DNA from: Gilvibacter sediminis
Lineage (GTDB): Bacteria > Bacteroidota > Bacteroidia > Flavobacteriales > Flavobacteriaceae
Length of the DNA: 64,000 nucleotides
Direction of reading: 5' to 3'
Assembly (NCBI RefSeq): GCF_028561565.1
Contig: NZ_JAQQTE010000023.1
Span: 170,832 to 234,831 of the forward strand
The stretch's first letter is position 1; the number at the start of each line of letters is the position of its first letter. Shown here one piece after another: positions 25,113 through 33,575 of the stretch. Below the pieces are notes generated by a model, which saw only the letters and a list, made by a program, of their open reading frames with translations, was not told the DNA's origin and did no database searches. Made by a program: the position numbers and the translations under genes.

Positions 25113-25583
25113 TTATTGTCCTGCAGCGATGGATACGTCTTCTACCACCACCGTCAAGTCATTTACCGCCACGGTTTTCACAATGTAGGTTCCTTCTTCA
25201 GTGACCAGACGATTGCTGCTTGGTGAGGTTTCAATGAATAGACCATTTGCTGTTGCGATATAATCTAACTGATTGTTCATGTCCTTGGTGTAGGACAGAA
25301 TAACTTCCTTTTCATAGATATCGTCGTTGTCATTGTCAATCCAAACGGTACGATCTACGTAAACCGGAGAATACGCCTTGTTCTGATTTAGATCATAGCG
25401 CTCGTCAATGTCCAAGACATGCGGTTGGCGCTCTTTGGTAATGGTTTTCACCTTGAAAGTTTCACCAAATGAATTGGTGTAGATCTGTACTTTGGTGATC
25501 TCAGTGAGGTTGATATTGGTTTGCGCACTTACTGTTGCCGTGGTAAAAAGCCCTAGTAGAGCGATTTTAATTGTATGTATCAT
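25113..25583 (-). CDS. Secreted protein, paralogue of the gene at 36378
   Basis: A 156-residue exported protein of unknown function with signal peptide (cut after VSAQ). The body is beta-rich with TERQPHVLDIDERYDLNQNKAYSP and the Asp/Asn-rich IDNDNDDIYEKEVILSYTKD. The same framework (RYELNQDR, IDADNDGQYDR, NEGFLITL) occurs in the protein at 36378-36845, so the two are paralogues flanking the stress cluster. The DNDND segment could bind Ca2+, but this is only a guess. Confidence 0.7.
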   Translation of the reverse strand: MIHTIKIALLGLFTTATVSAQTNINLTEITKVQIYTNSFGETFKVKTITKERQPHVLDIDERYDLNQNKAYSPVYVDRTVWIDNDNDDIYEKEVILSYTKDMNNQLDYIATANGLFIETSPSSNRLVTEEGTYIVKTVAVNDLTVVVEDVSIAAGQ

Positions 25584-25626
25584 AATGTGTTTTTTTACAG
25601 TTAATAATTAGTGTTAAGTCAGTTGT

Positions 25627-25776
25627 TTATTTTGTAGCGTCATCAATTTCATCTCCAACTTCTTCAACGCCTTCTTCTACAGCGTCTCCTGCTTTTTCAG
25701 CAAATGTTTTTTCTCTACAACTAGAAATCGAAATAGTAAAAATTGCTAAGGCTAATACGGTCAATAATCGTTTCAT
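25627..25776 (-). CDS. 49-residue acidic lipoprotein
   Basis: A short frame: MKRLLTVLALAIFTISISSC, then REKTFAEKAGDAVEEGVEEVGDEIDDATK. The signal peptide ends at a lipobox-like ISSC, Cys at residue 20, and the mature part is a 29-residue acidic helix. The start SSCRExT and the following EEA/EEG pattern resemble the lipoprotein next upstream, so the two are related. Size and layout are like entericidin-type lipoproteins; function unknown. The start codon is the ATG at 25776. Confidence 0.75.
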   Translation of the reverse strand: MKRLLTVLALAIFTISISSCREKTFAEKAGDAVEEGVEEVGDEIDDATK

Positions 25777-25965
25777 TTTTTATCTTTTTTGTTACACTAC
25801 AAAGATCCGAAAGCCTCACTGTAGTTGGGTTACATAATTTTTACCGAGTCTTATAGAATTTGAATTACTCCTGGAAATTCACCAGACCTTTCTATCAAAA
25901 AAAATACGCCTGGAAGCGTTTTCCAAGCGTATGTTTCAGTGTTAATAGATCTAAAAGTTCTCGCT

Positions 25966-26205
25966 CTAGGAGTCAGAATCTTCTTTGATTTTTATTTTGG
26001 TCTCGCCGTCATCATCGGTTTTGATTTTGGCTTTGGTGTCTTCCGTTTCCATTTTAATTTTGGCTCCGTCATCCTTGACCTTGATTTCTGCGCCTTCGTC
26101 TTCCATTTGCTCAACCAAGGCTTCTTCTTTTGTTTGTTCTCTACACGATGTTACCGTTGCACTCAATACAAGGGCTAATGCAGATGCTATTATATATTTT
26201 TTCAT
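25966..26205 (-). CDS. 79-residue acidic/Lys lipoprotein
   Basis: A lipoprotein with signal MKKYIIASALALVLSATVTSC (Cys at 21) and a mature chain built of alternating Lys and acidic residues (AEIKVKDDGAKIKMETEDTKAKIKTDDDGETKIKIKEDSDS), with a repeated (A/T)KIKxxD unit of about 11 residues. That alternation would form amphipathic beta strands or an extended polyampholyte. Related at its N-terminus to the 49-residue lipoprotein. It belongs to a run of small envelope genes (24.6-28.0 kb). Confidence 0.75.
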   Translation of the reverse strand: MKKYIIASALALVLSATVTSCREQTKEEALVEQMEDEGAEIKVKDDGAKIKMETEDTKAKIKTDDDGETKIKIKEDSDS

Positions 26206-26243
26206 TGTTTTTATTTTGGAATTAAACTTGATTTAAAGTGGAT

Positions 26244-26582
26244 TTAAGCAGCTTCTTGATCCATTTTATTGGCCACCATCTTTGTGGTGGTAAGCTGTAC
26301 GATATAACCCATTACCACTTTAAACAGGTTGTTGGATTTCCCGACCACTAATTTTTTGGTTAAAAAGCCAGTTACTATACTCACTACGGTCTTAAGCACC
26401 GTAGAGGAGACTTTAGAACCTTCTAAAAGTTCATTTGCTGTTTTCTTGATCAGCACAGAAGGTCTTAAACTCGACGCGGTTAGGCGGTATTGCTTTTTGA
26501 TATCTGCCAATTGCTGGTTCTTTTTGAGTTCCAAACGGGCAATCTCATTGTGTAATTTCTGTTGCTCTTTACTGTAACTCAT
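26244..26582 (-). CDS. Hypothetical helical protein in holin/YtxH cluster
   Basis: A 112-residue protein of unknown function. It begins with a charged coiled coil (KEQQKLHNEIARLELKKNQQLADIKKQYRL, about residues 5-34) and continues with a moderately hydrophobic region (VLKTVVSIVTGFLTKKLVV and KVVMGYIVQLTTTKMV). This suggests a peripheral membrane or membrane-associated role. Its start overlaps the end of the holin-like gene by 14 bases, so the two are translationally coupled. Confidence 0.65.
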   Translation of the reverse strand: MSYSKEQQKLHNEIARLELKKNQQLADIKKQYRLTASSLRPSVLIKKTANELLEGSKVSSTVLKTVVSIVTGFLTKKLVVGKSNNLFKVVMGYIVQLTTTKMVANKMDQEAA

Positions 26583-26967
26583 GTTCTGTGTTTAATAAGG
26601 GTACGGGTTGATGTTTATTGGTGGCTGTTGCTCTTCTGAGCTTGCTTATTACCAGATCACTCACCGGATGTTCTACCAATGGTCGTCTCAGCATATAAAC
26701 TAAGATGCCAATCAACAGATAAACTCCAGCCATAATTAGAAAGCCTGCGTAATAGGCGTCTAACTGATTCCCGATATAAAGGCTTAAGCCAATATTCAAG
26801 AAGAGTAAAAAACTGGCAACAATAAGGACCAGCAGCCCTTTGCTCACTAATGAAGAGACTACCTCTGCAGTGCTGTCTAATGCGTGAAGTTTGTATAATT
26901 GTACATGGGTCTCTGTATAATCCTTTGCTTTTTTATAAAGCATTTCTACATGTGCTGCTGTGTCCAT
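26569..26967 (-). CDS. Holin-superfamily III-like (YqjE/DUF1469-type) membrane protein
   Basis: 132 residues from the ATG at 26967 (a longer frame starts within the neighbouring gene's end). Layout: a helical N-terminus (MLYKKAKDYTETHVQLYKLHAL), two close membrane segments (LLVLIVASFLLFLNIGLSLYIG and YYAGFLIMAGVYLLIGILVYML) and a basic tail. This matches phage_holin_3_6/YqjE-type proteins that often sit with YtxH- or ElaB-like genes and are stress-linked rather than phage-derived. No phage genes are nearby. Confidence 0.7.
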   Translation of the reverse strand: MDTAAHVEMLYKKAKDYTETHVQLYKLHALDSTAEVVSSLVSKGLLVLIVASFLLFLNIGLSLYIGNQLDAYYAGFLIMAGVYLLIGILVYMLRRPLVEHPVSDLVISKLRRATATNKHQPVPLLNTEHELQ

Positions 26968-26983
26968 AATTGCTCGGGGGTTA

Positions 26984-27247
26984 TTACAGGTTTTGTTGTG
27001 CTCTGGCCAACTCTGATTTACTGCTTTCAATAATGTTAGAACCCGCTTCTTTTAAAACGTCTAACTTCTCAGAAACGCGATCTACCGTGGTATCCACGTT
27101 GTTGTTCAAATTGTCTTTAAGGTCTTTAGCCTTGTCTGCGATCTTAGCTCGGGTTGTAGCTCCTTTTTCTGGGGCCAACAATACGCCTGCGATTGCACCA
27201 ACGGCGATTCCTCCTAAGATTCCTAATACTGTATTTTGTGTACTCAT
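26984..27247 (-). CDS. YtxH domain-containing protein
   Basis: An 87-residue protein with one glycine/alanine-rich membrane helix VLGILGGIAVGAIAGVLLAPEKGATTRAKI, the YtxH hallmark (GAxxGxLxAPxxG), and then an amphipathic helix with NLNNNVDTTVDRVSEKLDVL. YtxH proteins are general-stress-associated in firmicutes and common in flavobacterial stress clusters. It precedes the holin-like gene by 16 bases. Confidence 0.9.
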   Translation of the reverse strand: MSTQNTVLGILGGIAVGAIAGVLLAPEKGATTRAKIADKAKDLKDNLNNNVDTTVDRVSEKLDVLKEAGSNIIESSKSELARAQQNL

Positions 27248-27295
27248 GATATGTTTGATTTTAGATTAATAATTATTTGTGCTTTGTGATTGTGG

Positions 27296-27448
27296 CTAGA
27301 CTTTTCTACCACTGATTAGTCTTAATAGCACCGCGATTACAGCGATTACTAACAATACGTGGATCAATCCACCGACACTGTATACGAAGAACCCTAGGGC
27401 CCATCCAATAACTAATACAATGGCAATTAGGTATAATAAACTTCTCAT
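27296..27448 (-). CDS. 50-residue membrane protein, lmo0937/DUF5670-like
   Basis: ATG at 27448 opens a 50-residue protein of two membrane helices: MRSLLYLIAIVLVIGWALGFF and GGLIHVLLVIAVIAVLLRLI, ending SGRKV. The WAxGFFxxxxGGLIHxLLVIAxIAVLLR pattern is that of the lmo0937 family (DUF5670). These tiny proteins occur with YtxH and Dps-type stress genes in Bacteroidota. Their function is unknown. It ends 48 bases before the YtxH start. Confidence 0.88.
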   Translation of the reverse strand: MRSLLYLIAIVLVIGWALGFFVYSVGGLIHVLLVIAVIAVLLRLISGRKV

Positions 27449-27474
27449 AGTTTGATTTTTTATGGTTAGTCCGA

Positions 27475-28005
27475 CTACTTTAGGCTCTCTAAAGTTTCTT
27501 CGGTTATTTCTATGTTCGATTCTATGCGTTTGATGCTCTGCTGAGCTACTTTAAGCATCTCTCGTTTGTTGGATTCACTCATAAGAGAATCCATCATTTC
27601 TTTCTGCACATCAAGATTTTTTTGCAGTTGTTCTAAAGCAGTACTGTCTGCGTAGATCTCTTCGTCCAGCGTATAAGCTGGAAGCCGTCTGGCACGAGTG
27701 GCCACAAGGATCATATTCTCTTTTGCGACCGCTTTGAGATCTTGATAGATCATTTCCTGTTCTTTGCGAATGGTTTGGGCGGCTAAATGCACTTCCGGCT
27801 CCACATTGGCCTGCTTGATGGCGTCACAAAGAGCAATGGTATTGAGGTTTTCCTGTGTGGCCATTAGCAACAGATCGGCTTCGATCTGATCGTTAATAAC
27901 CAATTCTTTAAAGTTCTTTGACTTTCGTTGTACTCTTGATTCACAAGAGCCGAAGGTCAAGAAGACCAGTAAAAAAATTGTTGTTATTTTCAGGAATTGC
28001 CTCAT
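27475..28005 (-). CDS. Helical lipoprotein, DUF4142-like
   Basis: A 176-residue lipoprotein; ATG at 28005 gives MRQFLKITTIFLLVFLTFGSC with the lipidated Cys at about 21, better than a frame seven codons longer. The mature part is all helical, with ATQENLNTIALCDAIKQANVEPEVHLAAQTIRKEQEMIYQDLKAVA, which resembles the ferritin-like DUF4142 bundle, and a C-terminal coiled coil (MKMLKVAQQ-like, IKRIESNIEITEETLESL). It starts the run of small envelope genes. Function unknown. Confidence 0.6.
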   Translation of the reverse strand: MRQFLKITTIFLLVFLTFGSCESRVQRKSKNFKELVINDQIEADLLLMATQENLNTIALCDAIKQANVEPEVHLAAQTIRKEQEMIYQDLKAVAKENMILVATRARRLPAYTLDEEIYADSTALEQLQKNLDVQKEMMDSLMSESNKREMLKVAQQSIKRIESNIEITEETLESLK

Positions 28006-28161
28006 TATCTTTCTTCGTTGGTACAAAGATGCGACGAAGTAGAGGCTTTTGTCTTACAGGATTTTTACAGCTTGTTATAGGATTCCAATACGGTAAGTGA
28101 AAAAGCTGTAATTAAAGCAAAAGAAGCGCTAGGTTTTTGTGAAAACTGAGCTTTGCTGATC

Positions 28162-29943
28162 TTATTCTGGCAAGTAAATGGTAAATATAGCCCCAGATCC
28201 AGGCGTTGCAGTTGCCGTAATATGACCTCGGTGATTGTCTGTAATCTTGCGACAAATTGCTAATCCAATACCGGTTCCGGAATATTCATCCTTGTTGTGA
28301 AGTCTGGTAAAAAGCGTGAAGATCTTCTCACCGTATTCAGATTCAAAACCAATTCCGTTGTCCTTGAAATCTATCTTGTGAAATCGTTCTGCTACACTTT
28401 GACTCAAGATGGGGTGATCCGTTTTATCCACTGAGGAATACTGTATACGAACTACAGGTGCAGTTTCCTCTTTTCGATATTTAAGCGCGTTCCCGATCAG
28501 ATTGATAAATAATTGTTGAATTTGAAAAGGAACCACTTGCAGTTCAGGCAAGGGGTCGGCTACTATTTCTGCCTGATTGTTTTCAATAGGTTCTTCCAAT
28601 TCTATCAAAGCCGATTGTAAGAGTTCATTGAGATCTGACGGAACTTTGTCTTCATCGGATTTACTACTTCTAGAATACTGAAGCAGATCGTCAATCAACA
28701 AACGCATCCGTGAAGCGGCAACGTTGATTCGCTGCATATAGGTCTGCCCTTTTTCCGTTAGTGAGGTGGCTTCTGAATCTTCCAAACGGGAGAGAAAGGT
28801 CTGAATTTTGCGCAATGGCTCCTGCAAATCGTGACTGGCCACGTAATTAAAAGCCGCCAATTCCTTATTGTTGAGCTCTAACTCCTTGTTTCTTTTTTGT
28901 AAGGCGTTGAAACTATCAATCTCGTCTGTGATATCCGTGGTGGTCCCTAAGAGTTGCACATTGCCTTCGGTATCCATGATGCTCTTCCCATAGGCCTTTA
29001 AATACCGTATCGTTCCATTTTTGTGTACCACACGATAATAGATAAAAGGCAAATCCATATCGACCTTCATTTGTGCGACTTGATCCTTTAGCGTCTCAAC
29101 ATCCTCAGGGTGCACAAAACGCATAAAATTCTCTATCGTCGGCGCAAAGGAATTGGGTTGCTCACCAAGCAAGCGGAATAAATTGTCAGAAAAAGAGAAT
29201 TCATCCGTATTTACGTTCCACCGCCAGCTTCCGTGTTTGTTGATCATCTCAGACTGATTGGTCAACTCTTTAAATACATTGAGCTCTTTATTACTGGCCG
29301 TGATCTTGTCCAGATTAACACTGATTCGGGCATAAGACAAATACAACAACAAGAGCGTGAAGACAATCAGACCAAATAGAAATAAAGGAGTGATGTTTGA
29401 AATGCTTTCATAGGCTTGCTTTCTTTTGAGTAACCGCTCATTTTCTAGCAAGATCATCTCATTGAGCTTAACGCGAATGGCATCCATGGTCATTTTACCT
29501 TCAAAGAAGACCTTCTTAAAACGCAACAGATCGGTTTGATCCTTTAAGGCATAAGTGCTGGCAATCTGAAAATACTCCAGGCGCTCCTCGATGAGTTCGT
29601 TAAGTAGGCGCAGATTTTCGGTCTGCTCACGATCATCTTTGGTAAGTTGTTTAAGCTCTGCAAAGGTGTTGTTTATCTTACCTCGACCCTCAAAGAAGGG
29701 TTCTAGATAGATGGAATCTTGCGTAATTATAAAACCGCGTTGACCAGTCTCTGCATCTTTCAGGTAGGACAAGATCTGCTCCAATTCTACATTAACCTTA
29801 TAGGTATGCATCACCGACTCTTGTGATTCTGACACCTCGGTCATGTGTTTATAACCCAAACCAGCAATAAAGAGTATCAAAAACAAGCTGACCACAAAAA
29901 TCACCTTTGTAAATACTGCCGATTTGAGAAATTTAGCCGCCAT
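28162..29943 (-). CDS. CHASE3-PAS sensor histidine kinase
   Basis: A 593-residue membrane kinase. Transmembrane helices at about 10-31 and 184-204 enclose a CHASE3 extracytoplasmic domain (LKDAETGQRGFIITQDSIYLEPF). Then a PAS fold (residues about 228-340, WRWNVNTDEFSFSDNLFRLLG), HisKA with His371 in NYVASHDLQEPLRKIQ, and HATPase_c with FINLIGNALKYR, DNGIGFE and YSGTGIGLAICRKI. It is followed upstream in the operon by a receiver protein, 2 bases away, its likely partner. The HDLQEPL motif is that of phytochrome-like kinases. Confidence 0.94.
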   Translation of the reverse strand: MAAKFLKSAVFTKVIFVVSLFLILFIAGLGYKHMTEVSESQESVMHTYKVNVELEQILSYLKDAETGQRGFIITQDSIYLEPFFEGRGKINNTFAELKQLTKDDREQTENLRLLNELIEERLEYFQIASTYALKDQTDLLRFKKVFFEGKMTMDAIRVKLNEMILLENERLLKRKQAYESISNITPLFLFGLIVFTLLLLYLSYARISVNLDKITASNKELNVFKELTNQSEMINKHGSWRWNVNTDEFSFSDNLFRLLGEQPNSFAPTIENFMRFVHPEDVETLKDQVAQMKVDMDLPFIYYRVVHKNGTIRYLKAYGKSIMDTEGNVQLLGTTTDITDEIDSFNALQKRNKELELNNKELAAFNYVASHDLQEPLRKIQTFLSRLEDSEATSLTEKGQTYMQRINVAASRMRLLIDDLLQYSRSSKSDEDKVPSDLNELLQSALIELEEPIENNQAEIVADPLPELQVVPFQIQQLFINLIGNALKYRKEETAPVVRIQYSSVDKTDHPILSQSVAERFHKIDFKDNGIGFESEYGEKIFTLFTRLHNKDEYSGTGIGLAICRKITDNHRGHITATATPGSGAIFTIYLPE

Positions 29944-29945
29944 CC

Positions 29946-30392
29946 CTACAGTCTTAATAAGAAGTTATCACGGTTCAATCCACTGGTTTCGTATTGCCAG
30001 TTGGTAGCCACTACGCTGGAGAGCACATTTTTGAGCTTCTTAAAACTACTAGGCTTTTTTATATAGACATTCGCACCTTGCACAAAAGTGTCTTCAATAT
30101 CTTCTTCCGATGCTGATGTGGAATAAATGGCGACAGCTACACTGTTGAATCTTGAATTCTGACGAATTTCCTTTAAGCACTCCTTTCCGTTCTTTCGAGG
30201 CATATTGAGATCCAAAAACAAAATACTGGGTAATTCTGCATCTGATTGATTCAAATAGTCCATCAGGGCTATCCCATCTGGAAACGTAGCTACTTTGGTT
30301 CCTATTTTTAATTCATCAAAGGCATCCGTGAAGAACATGCGGTCATCTTCATCGTCGTCTGCCAGGATAATGTGGGTATAGTTGCTTGCCAT
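29946..30392 (-). CDS. Single-domain response regulator (Rcp1-like)
   Basis: A 148-residue CheY-like receiver without output domain. Acidic pocket ADDDEDD (residues 11-17), phospho-acceptor Asp61 in ILFLDLNMPRKNG, Thr/Ser in IYSTSASEEDI and Lys in VYIKKPSSF. The LDLNMPRKNG motif groups it with Rcp1-type regulators that pair with PAS/phytochrome-like kinases. It precedes the CHASE3 kinase by 2 bases and follows an AraC-type regulator by 9 bases, which suggests a single phosphorelay unit. Confidence 0.93.
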   Translation of the reverse strand: MASNYTHIILADDDEDDRMFFTDAFDELKIGTKVATFPDGIALMDYLNQSDAELPSILFLDLNMPRKNGKECLKEIRQNSRFNSVAVAIYSTSASEEDIEDTFVQGANVYIKKPSSFKKLKNVLSSVVATNWQYETSGLNRDNFLLRL

Positions 30393-30401
30393 AGTGGGGG
30401 G

Positions 30402-30956
30402 TTAATTAAGATTTTCTCGGCGTTTGGCAATGATTCGCTGAAAAGCGCTGGGTGTGATTCCCGTGGTCTTTTTGAATTGACCACTTAGATGCGCAACACT
30501 GGAATAATTCAATTTAAAAGCAATCTCTGTTAGGCTCATCCCTTCATTTAAAATGAGATGCTTGGTGTATTCTATCTTCTGTAAAATAGTAAAGTGCTCT
30601 ATGGAGGTAAAGGTTACTTCAGAAAACAAATTGGCGAGATATCCATAGCTGTGTCCTAAGGCCTCGGAAAGATAAACCGAGCTTTTCACAGTAAGCTCCG
30701 CATCTTGGTTATACACCATATCAATAATGGTGTCTTTGATCTTTTGGACCAATATACTCTTGTGCTCTTCTACGATCTCAATATTATACGGCTCTAAGAA
30801 CCCTGCGAATTCGGCGCGTTTATCACTGGAGAGATTTTCTAAGAAATCCACCTCACCAAAACCCGATAATTGATAATCAAGACCGAGCGCATCGAGTTTC
30901 TCTTCTAAAACGCGCATGCAAACCGCGTTATAATCAAACTTTAGGAATACTTTCAT
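30402..30956 (-). CDS. AraC-type HTH protein with short N-terminal domain
   Basis: 184 residues. The C-terminal ~100 (residues about 82-180) are a double HTH of the AraC family: YLSEALGHSYGYLANLFSEVTFTSIEHFTILQKIEYTKHLI and MSLTEIAFKLNYSSVAHLSGQFKKTTGITPSAFQ. The N-terminal ~75 residues (KVFLKFDYNAVCMRVLEEKLDALGLDYQL) look like a small alpha/beta domain rather than the usual cupin. It is 9 bases from the receiver gene, so it may act downstream of the same kinase. Targets unknown; the surrounding stress genes are candidates. Confidence 0.88.
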   Translation of the reverse strand: MKVFLKFDYNAVCMRVLEEKLDALGLDYQLSGFGEVDFLENLSSDKRAEFAGFLEPYNIEIVEEHKSILVQKIKDTIIDMVYNQDAELTVKSSVYLSEALGHSYGYLANLFSEVTFTSIEHFTILQKIEYTKHLILNEGMSLTEIAFKLNYSSVAHLSGQFKKTTGITPSAFQRIIAKRRENLN

Positions 30957-31012
30957 AGATTTCTAAAACATAAAGCTAAGGCATATTCTGCTTTATATAA
31001 AAACAGATTGTA

Positions 31013-32122
31013 TTAATTATTTTTTCTCGCCTTCAAACGCTTTAGTCTTTGTCGGGCTTGATTGTTCAGATACCGATCCTCGGGCTGACCAATCAGAAAA
31101 CCAAGAGCTGCGTATTTTGTGGAATGATCAAACAGAATTTTTAATGCTGCAGTAATTGGCAAGGCCAAAATCATGCCGGCGATTCCCCAAAGCATCGCGA
31201 AGGCCAATAAGGCAAAAATTGCCGCGAAAGCGTTTACACTAATATCGCCACCAATCACTTTTGGCGTGATGAAATATCCCTCAACAAACTGAATAAAACT
31301 AAACAAGGCTAAAACTCCAACGGCATAGAGGTAGGAATCCTTGGTCGCAAGGGCAACAAGAGCAGGCAATAACGCACCAACTATAACTCCTACATAAGGT
31401 ACCACCAGCAGTAAGGCTGCAAAAAACCCAAAAAACAAAGCGTTCTCAATACCTAGCAGTAACAGGCCAATGGAGTTAAGGGTTCCCACAATCAACATAA
31501 CCTTTAAAAGCCCGTAGATATATCTTCTTTGCGCAGTGTATATTTTCTCTATCATGGTGTTGATATAGGATTTTGAATCGCCACTAAACAGACGGTAGGC
31601 AAAATTTCTAAAGAATTTTCTGTAGTACAGAAAAAAGAAGATGTAGATCGGAATCAATATTAAATCACTCAGTAAGGAGCCCCATCCAAGCGCCACAGCA
31701 GAAACCACATCAAAATTCTCTTTTATTAAAGCTCCAAATTTTACATCCTCTCGAAGTAAAGAATTACTGGACCTAACTTGTAATACAGATTCAATCTCTT
31801 TGATGGTGTCCGTGTAAACATTCACAATTTTGTCTCCATAGGTATTGCTGTTCTCTATAAAGAAGTGCAATTGAGACCCCAAAGTGAGCAATAGAATAAT
31901 GGTTATTGAAAAGACCACAGTTAAGGAGATCAAGGTAGCAACTAATCTATTGCACTTGAGTTTGCGCTCTAAAGTTTGCTGAAAAGGAAAGATAACTACG
32001 GACATGATTATAGCCAGTAGCAGCGGAACAATCAATGATTTTAAGGTGTACAAAACAAAGACCAGCCCAATTAGGAGTAGCAAATTAGAGGTGGTTTGAT
32101 TGAGGTAAGAAGTAGTTTTCAT
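31013..32122 (-). CDS. AI-2E family transporter (PerM/TqsA-like)
   Basis: A 369-residue inner-membrane protein with about eight hydrophobic segments: three N-terminal (LLLIGLVFVLYTLKSLIVPLLLAIIMSVVIFPF), a large soluble loop (residues about 85-150), and a C-terminal bundle with LLLVVPYVGVIVGALLPALVAL and FVEGYFITPKVIGGDISVNAFAAIFALLAFAMLWGIAGMILALPITAALK, the family signature. A basic tail follows. Members export autoinducer-2, or act as Na+/H+ antiporters in other species. A TACCTTTG -7 element lies 20 bases upstream on the minus strand. Confidence 0.92.
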   Translation of the reverse strand: MKTTSYLNQTTSNLLLLIGLVFVLYTLKSLIVPLLLAIIMSVVIFPFQQTLERKLKCNRLVATLISLTVVFSITIILLLTLGSQLHFFIENSNTYGDKIVNVYTDTIKEIESVLQVRSSNSLLREDVKFGALIKENFDVVSAVALGWGSLLSDLILIPIYIFFFLYYRKFFRNFAYRLFSGDSKSYINTMIEKIYTAQRRYIYGLLKVMLIVGTLNSIGLLLLGIENALFFGFFAALLLVVPYVGVIVGALLPALVALATKDSYLYAVGVLALFSFIQFVEGYFITPKVIGGDISVNAFAAIFALLAFAMLWGIAGMILALPITAALKILFDHSTKYAALGFLIGQPEDRYLNNQARQRLKRLKARKNN

Positions 32123-32236
32123 AGGTGGCTGAACAATACTTCAAAGGTAATCGGGCTTAGCTGCAGAATTTTTACAGGATTTAAAGAATGTGTTATATAA
32201 TTTCACTGAGCAGCAGCCTTACAGCTACGGTAGGTT

Positions 32237-32809
32237 TTATTTTGATCGATCCTTCACAAGCATCATCACCTCAAAGTATGCAGCAACTACCGACCAAATG
32301 ATAGACAAAACAATGTATCCGTACAGCTGAGACAGCCAAAGTGGCTCACTACCTGCGAACCAATCCACCTCAAAGAGCCAATCCATCCCGAGCAAAAAAC
32401 CATAAGCACCAAGGATCAGGTGACTGGCCAGCTGCCAATAGGTCACCTTTACAAACAGAACTGTAGACCAATAGCGCTTTTGATATGCAACGAATAAACT
32501 TCCCATAAGCACCCCTTGGATCAGCAGTAAAATAGGTAGAATAAGTATATAGCCAATGAAGTAGAAAGCTGCTGATTTGATCAACATTAAGGGGAAGATC
32601 ACCCAGAAAGCTCGAGTTTTCTGGCCTTGATCTATGGCTTTTCTTAATCCAGAAAATAACTTACTCTGGGCGTATTGTAGCTCTTTCTTTTCCAGCATTT
32701 GTTCTCCCAAAGCTGCGACTTGAGCACTAGTAGTAGCCGCTCGCTTGGCCAATTCAAAGGCCAAGGCGAATAGTGCAAAGCAAATTAGAAAGAGTAGAAA
32801 TACAATCAT
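32237..32809 (-). CDS. Hypothetical integral membrane protein
   Basis: 190 residues with four to five membrane segments: the N-terminal MIVFLLFLICFALFALAFELA, AFWVIFPLMLIKSAAFYFIGYILILPILLLIQGVLMG, HLILGAYGFLLGM and YGYIVLSIIWSVVAAYFEVMMLV. A short amphipathic helix with AALGEQMLEKKELQYAQSKLF follows the first segment. I do not recognise the family. It is preceded by a divergent gene group and stands alone. Confidence 0.6.
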   Translation of the reverse strand: MIVFLLFLICFALFALAFELAKRAATTSAQVAALGEQMLEKKELQYAQSKLFSGLRKAIDQGQKTRAFWVIFPLMLIKSAAFYFIGYILILPILLLIQGVLMGSLFVAYQKRYWSTVLFVKVTYWQLASHLILGAYGFLLGMDWLFEVDWFAGSEPLWLSQLYGYIVLSIIWSVVAAYFEVMMLVKDRSK

Positions 32810-32952
32810 GAGCGAATGATACTAGAACACTCTAAAAATCATTTTCTAATAAAAAAGGTATACCAGACTCTAAGTTAAAAATATATTGGAGGACTGGGTA
32901 AATTCCAATTGACGCAGATGTAAAATTTTAAAGCTAACTTAGAGGTTCAATT

Positions 32953-33234
32953 ATGGAAATAACAATAAAAGAGCGCGACAATAAAGGTTTTGCCCTTGCC
33001 AGACAAAATGATGAGCGCCTGGGCATGATGACCTATTCCGTTGCAGGCCCAGAACTCATCATCATTGATCATACGGAGGTTGAAGAAGCGCACAAACAAA
33101 AAGGGGTAGGCCTCAAGATGCTTGAAGCTTTGGTAACTATGGCGCGTGATAAAAATCAAAAGATACTACCGCTTTGTCCCTTTGCCAATGCCATGTTTAA
33201 GCGCCATAACGAATTTGCAGATGTTCTTAAATAG
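32953..33234 (+). CDS. GNAT-like acetyltransferase, YidJ/NATD1 type
   Basis: A 93-residue minimal GNAT domain: an N-terminal antiparallel sheet (GFALARQNDERLGMMTYSVAGPELIIIDHTEVEEAHKQKGVG), the acetyl-CoA loop HKQKGVGLKMLEALVTMAR and the C-terminal ILPLCPFANAMFKRHNEFADVL, where the family has CPFVxxyixRHPEY. This layout is that of the small YidJ/GTLF3B group. It is 38 bases before the glutaredoxin-like gene; co-transcription is likely. The substrate is unknown. Confidence 0.85.
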   Translation: MEITIKERDNKGFALARQNDERLGMMTYSVAGPELIIIDHTEVEEAHKQKGVGLKMLEALVTMARDKNQKILPLCPFANAMFKRHNEFADVLK

Positions 33235-33272
33235 TCCTTTAAATCGTTGCGACCACCTATTCAATATCAGTT

Positions 33273-33530
33273 ATGCCTGTGAATAAGCTCAAACTCTACG
33301 GTACGCAGTGGTGTTTAAAGACTGCGCAATTAAGGCAGTTTCTCCAGGCTGGTGCTATTTCCTTTCTAGATCTTGATGTTGAGAAAGATGGTGAGGCCGC
33401 GGCCGACTTAAGAAGGCTGTTTAGTGGCAATCTAAAATTCCCAACCATCACTTATGGAGGGCAGTTCTTAAAGAATCCGTCTATTACCGTTTTAGAAGAA
33501 TTCTTGGAAAAACACCATTTGAAAGACTAA
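33273..33530 (+). CDS. Glutaredoxin-like protein with one active-site cysteine
   Basis: An 85-residue thioredoxin-fold protein. The active site reads YGTQWCLKTAQLRQFL, so the CxxC of mycoredoxin/glutaredoxin is C-L-K-T, with one cysteine. The cis-proline and substrate loop appear as KFPTITYGGQFLKNPS. It may work as a monothiol redoxin or have lost catalysis. It follows the GNAT gene and precedes corA by 45 bases. Confidence 0.75.
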   Translation: MPVNKLKLYGTQWCLKTAQLRQFLQAGAISFLDLDVEKDGEAAADLRRLFSGNLKFPTITYGGQFLKNPSITVLEEFLEKHHLKD

Positions 33531-33575
33531 GGCCGATTGTTTTAGTACATTTAATAGCAATAAATTTCACGACCC

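Noticed and set aside
26569..26967. Holin-like gene taken as a sign of prophage
   Set aside because: No phage structural, lysis or integrase gene nearby; holin III-type proteins occur in stress clusters.
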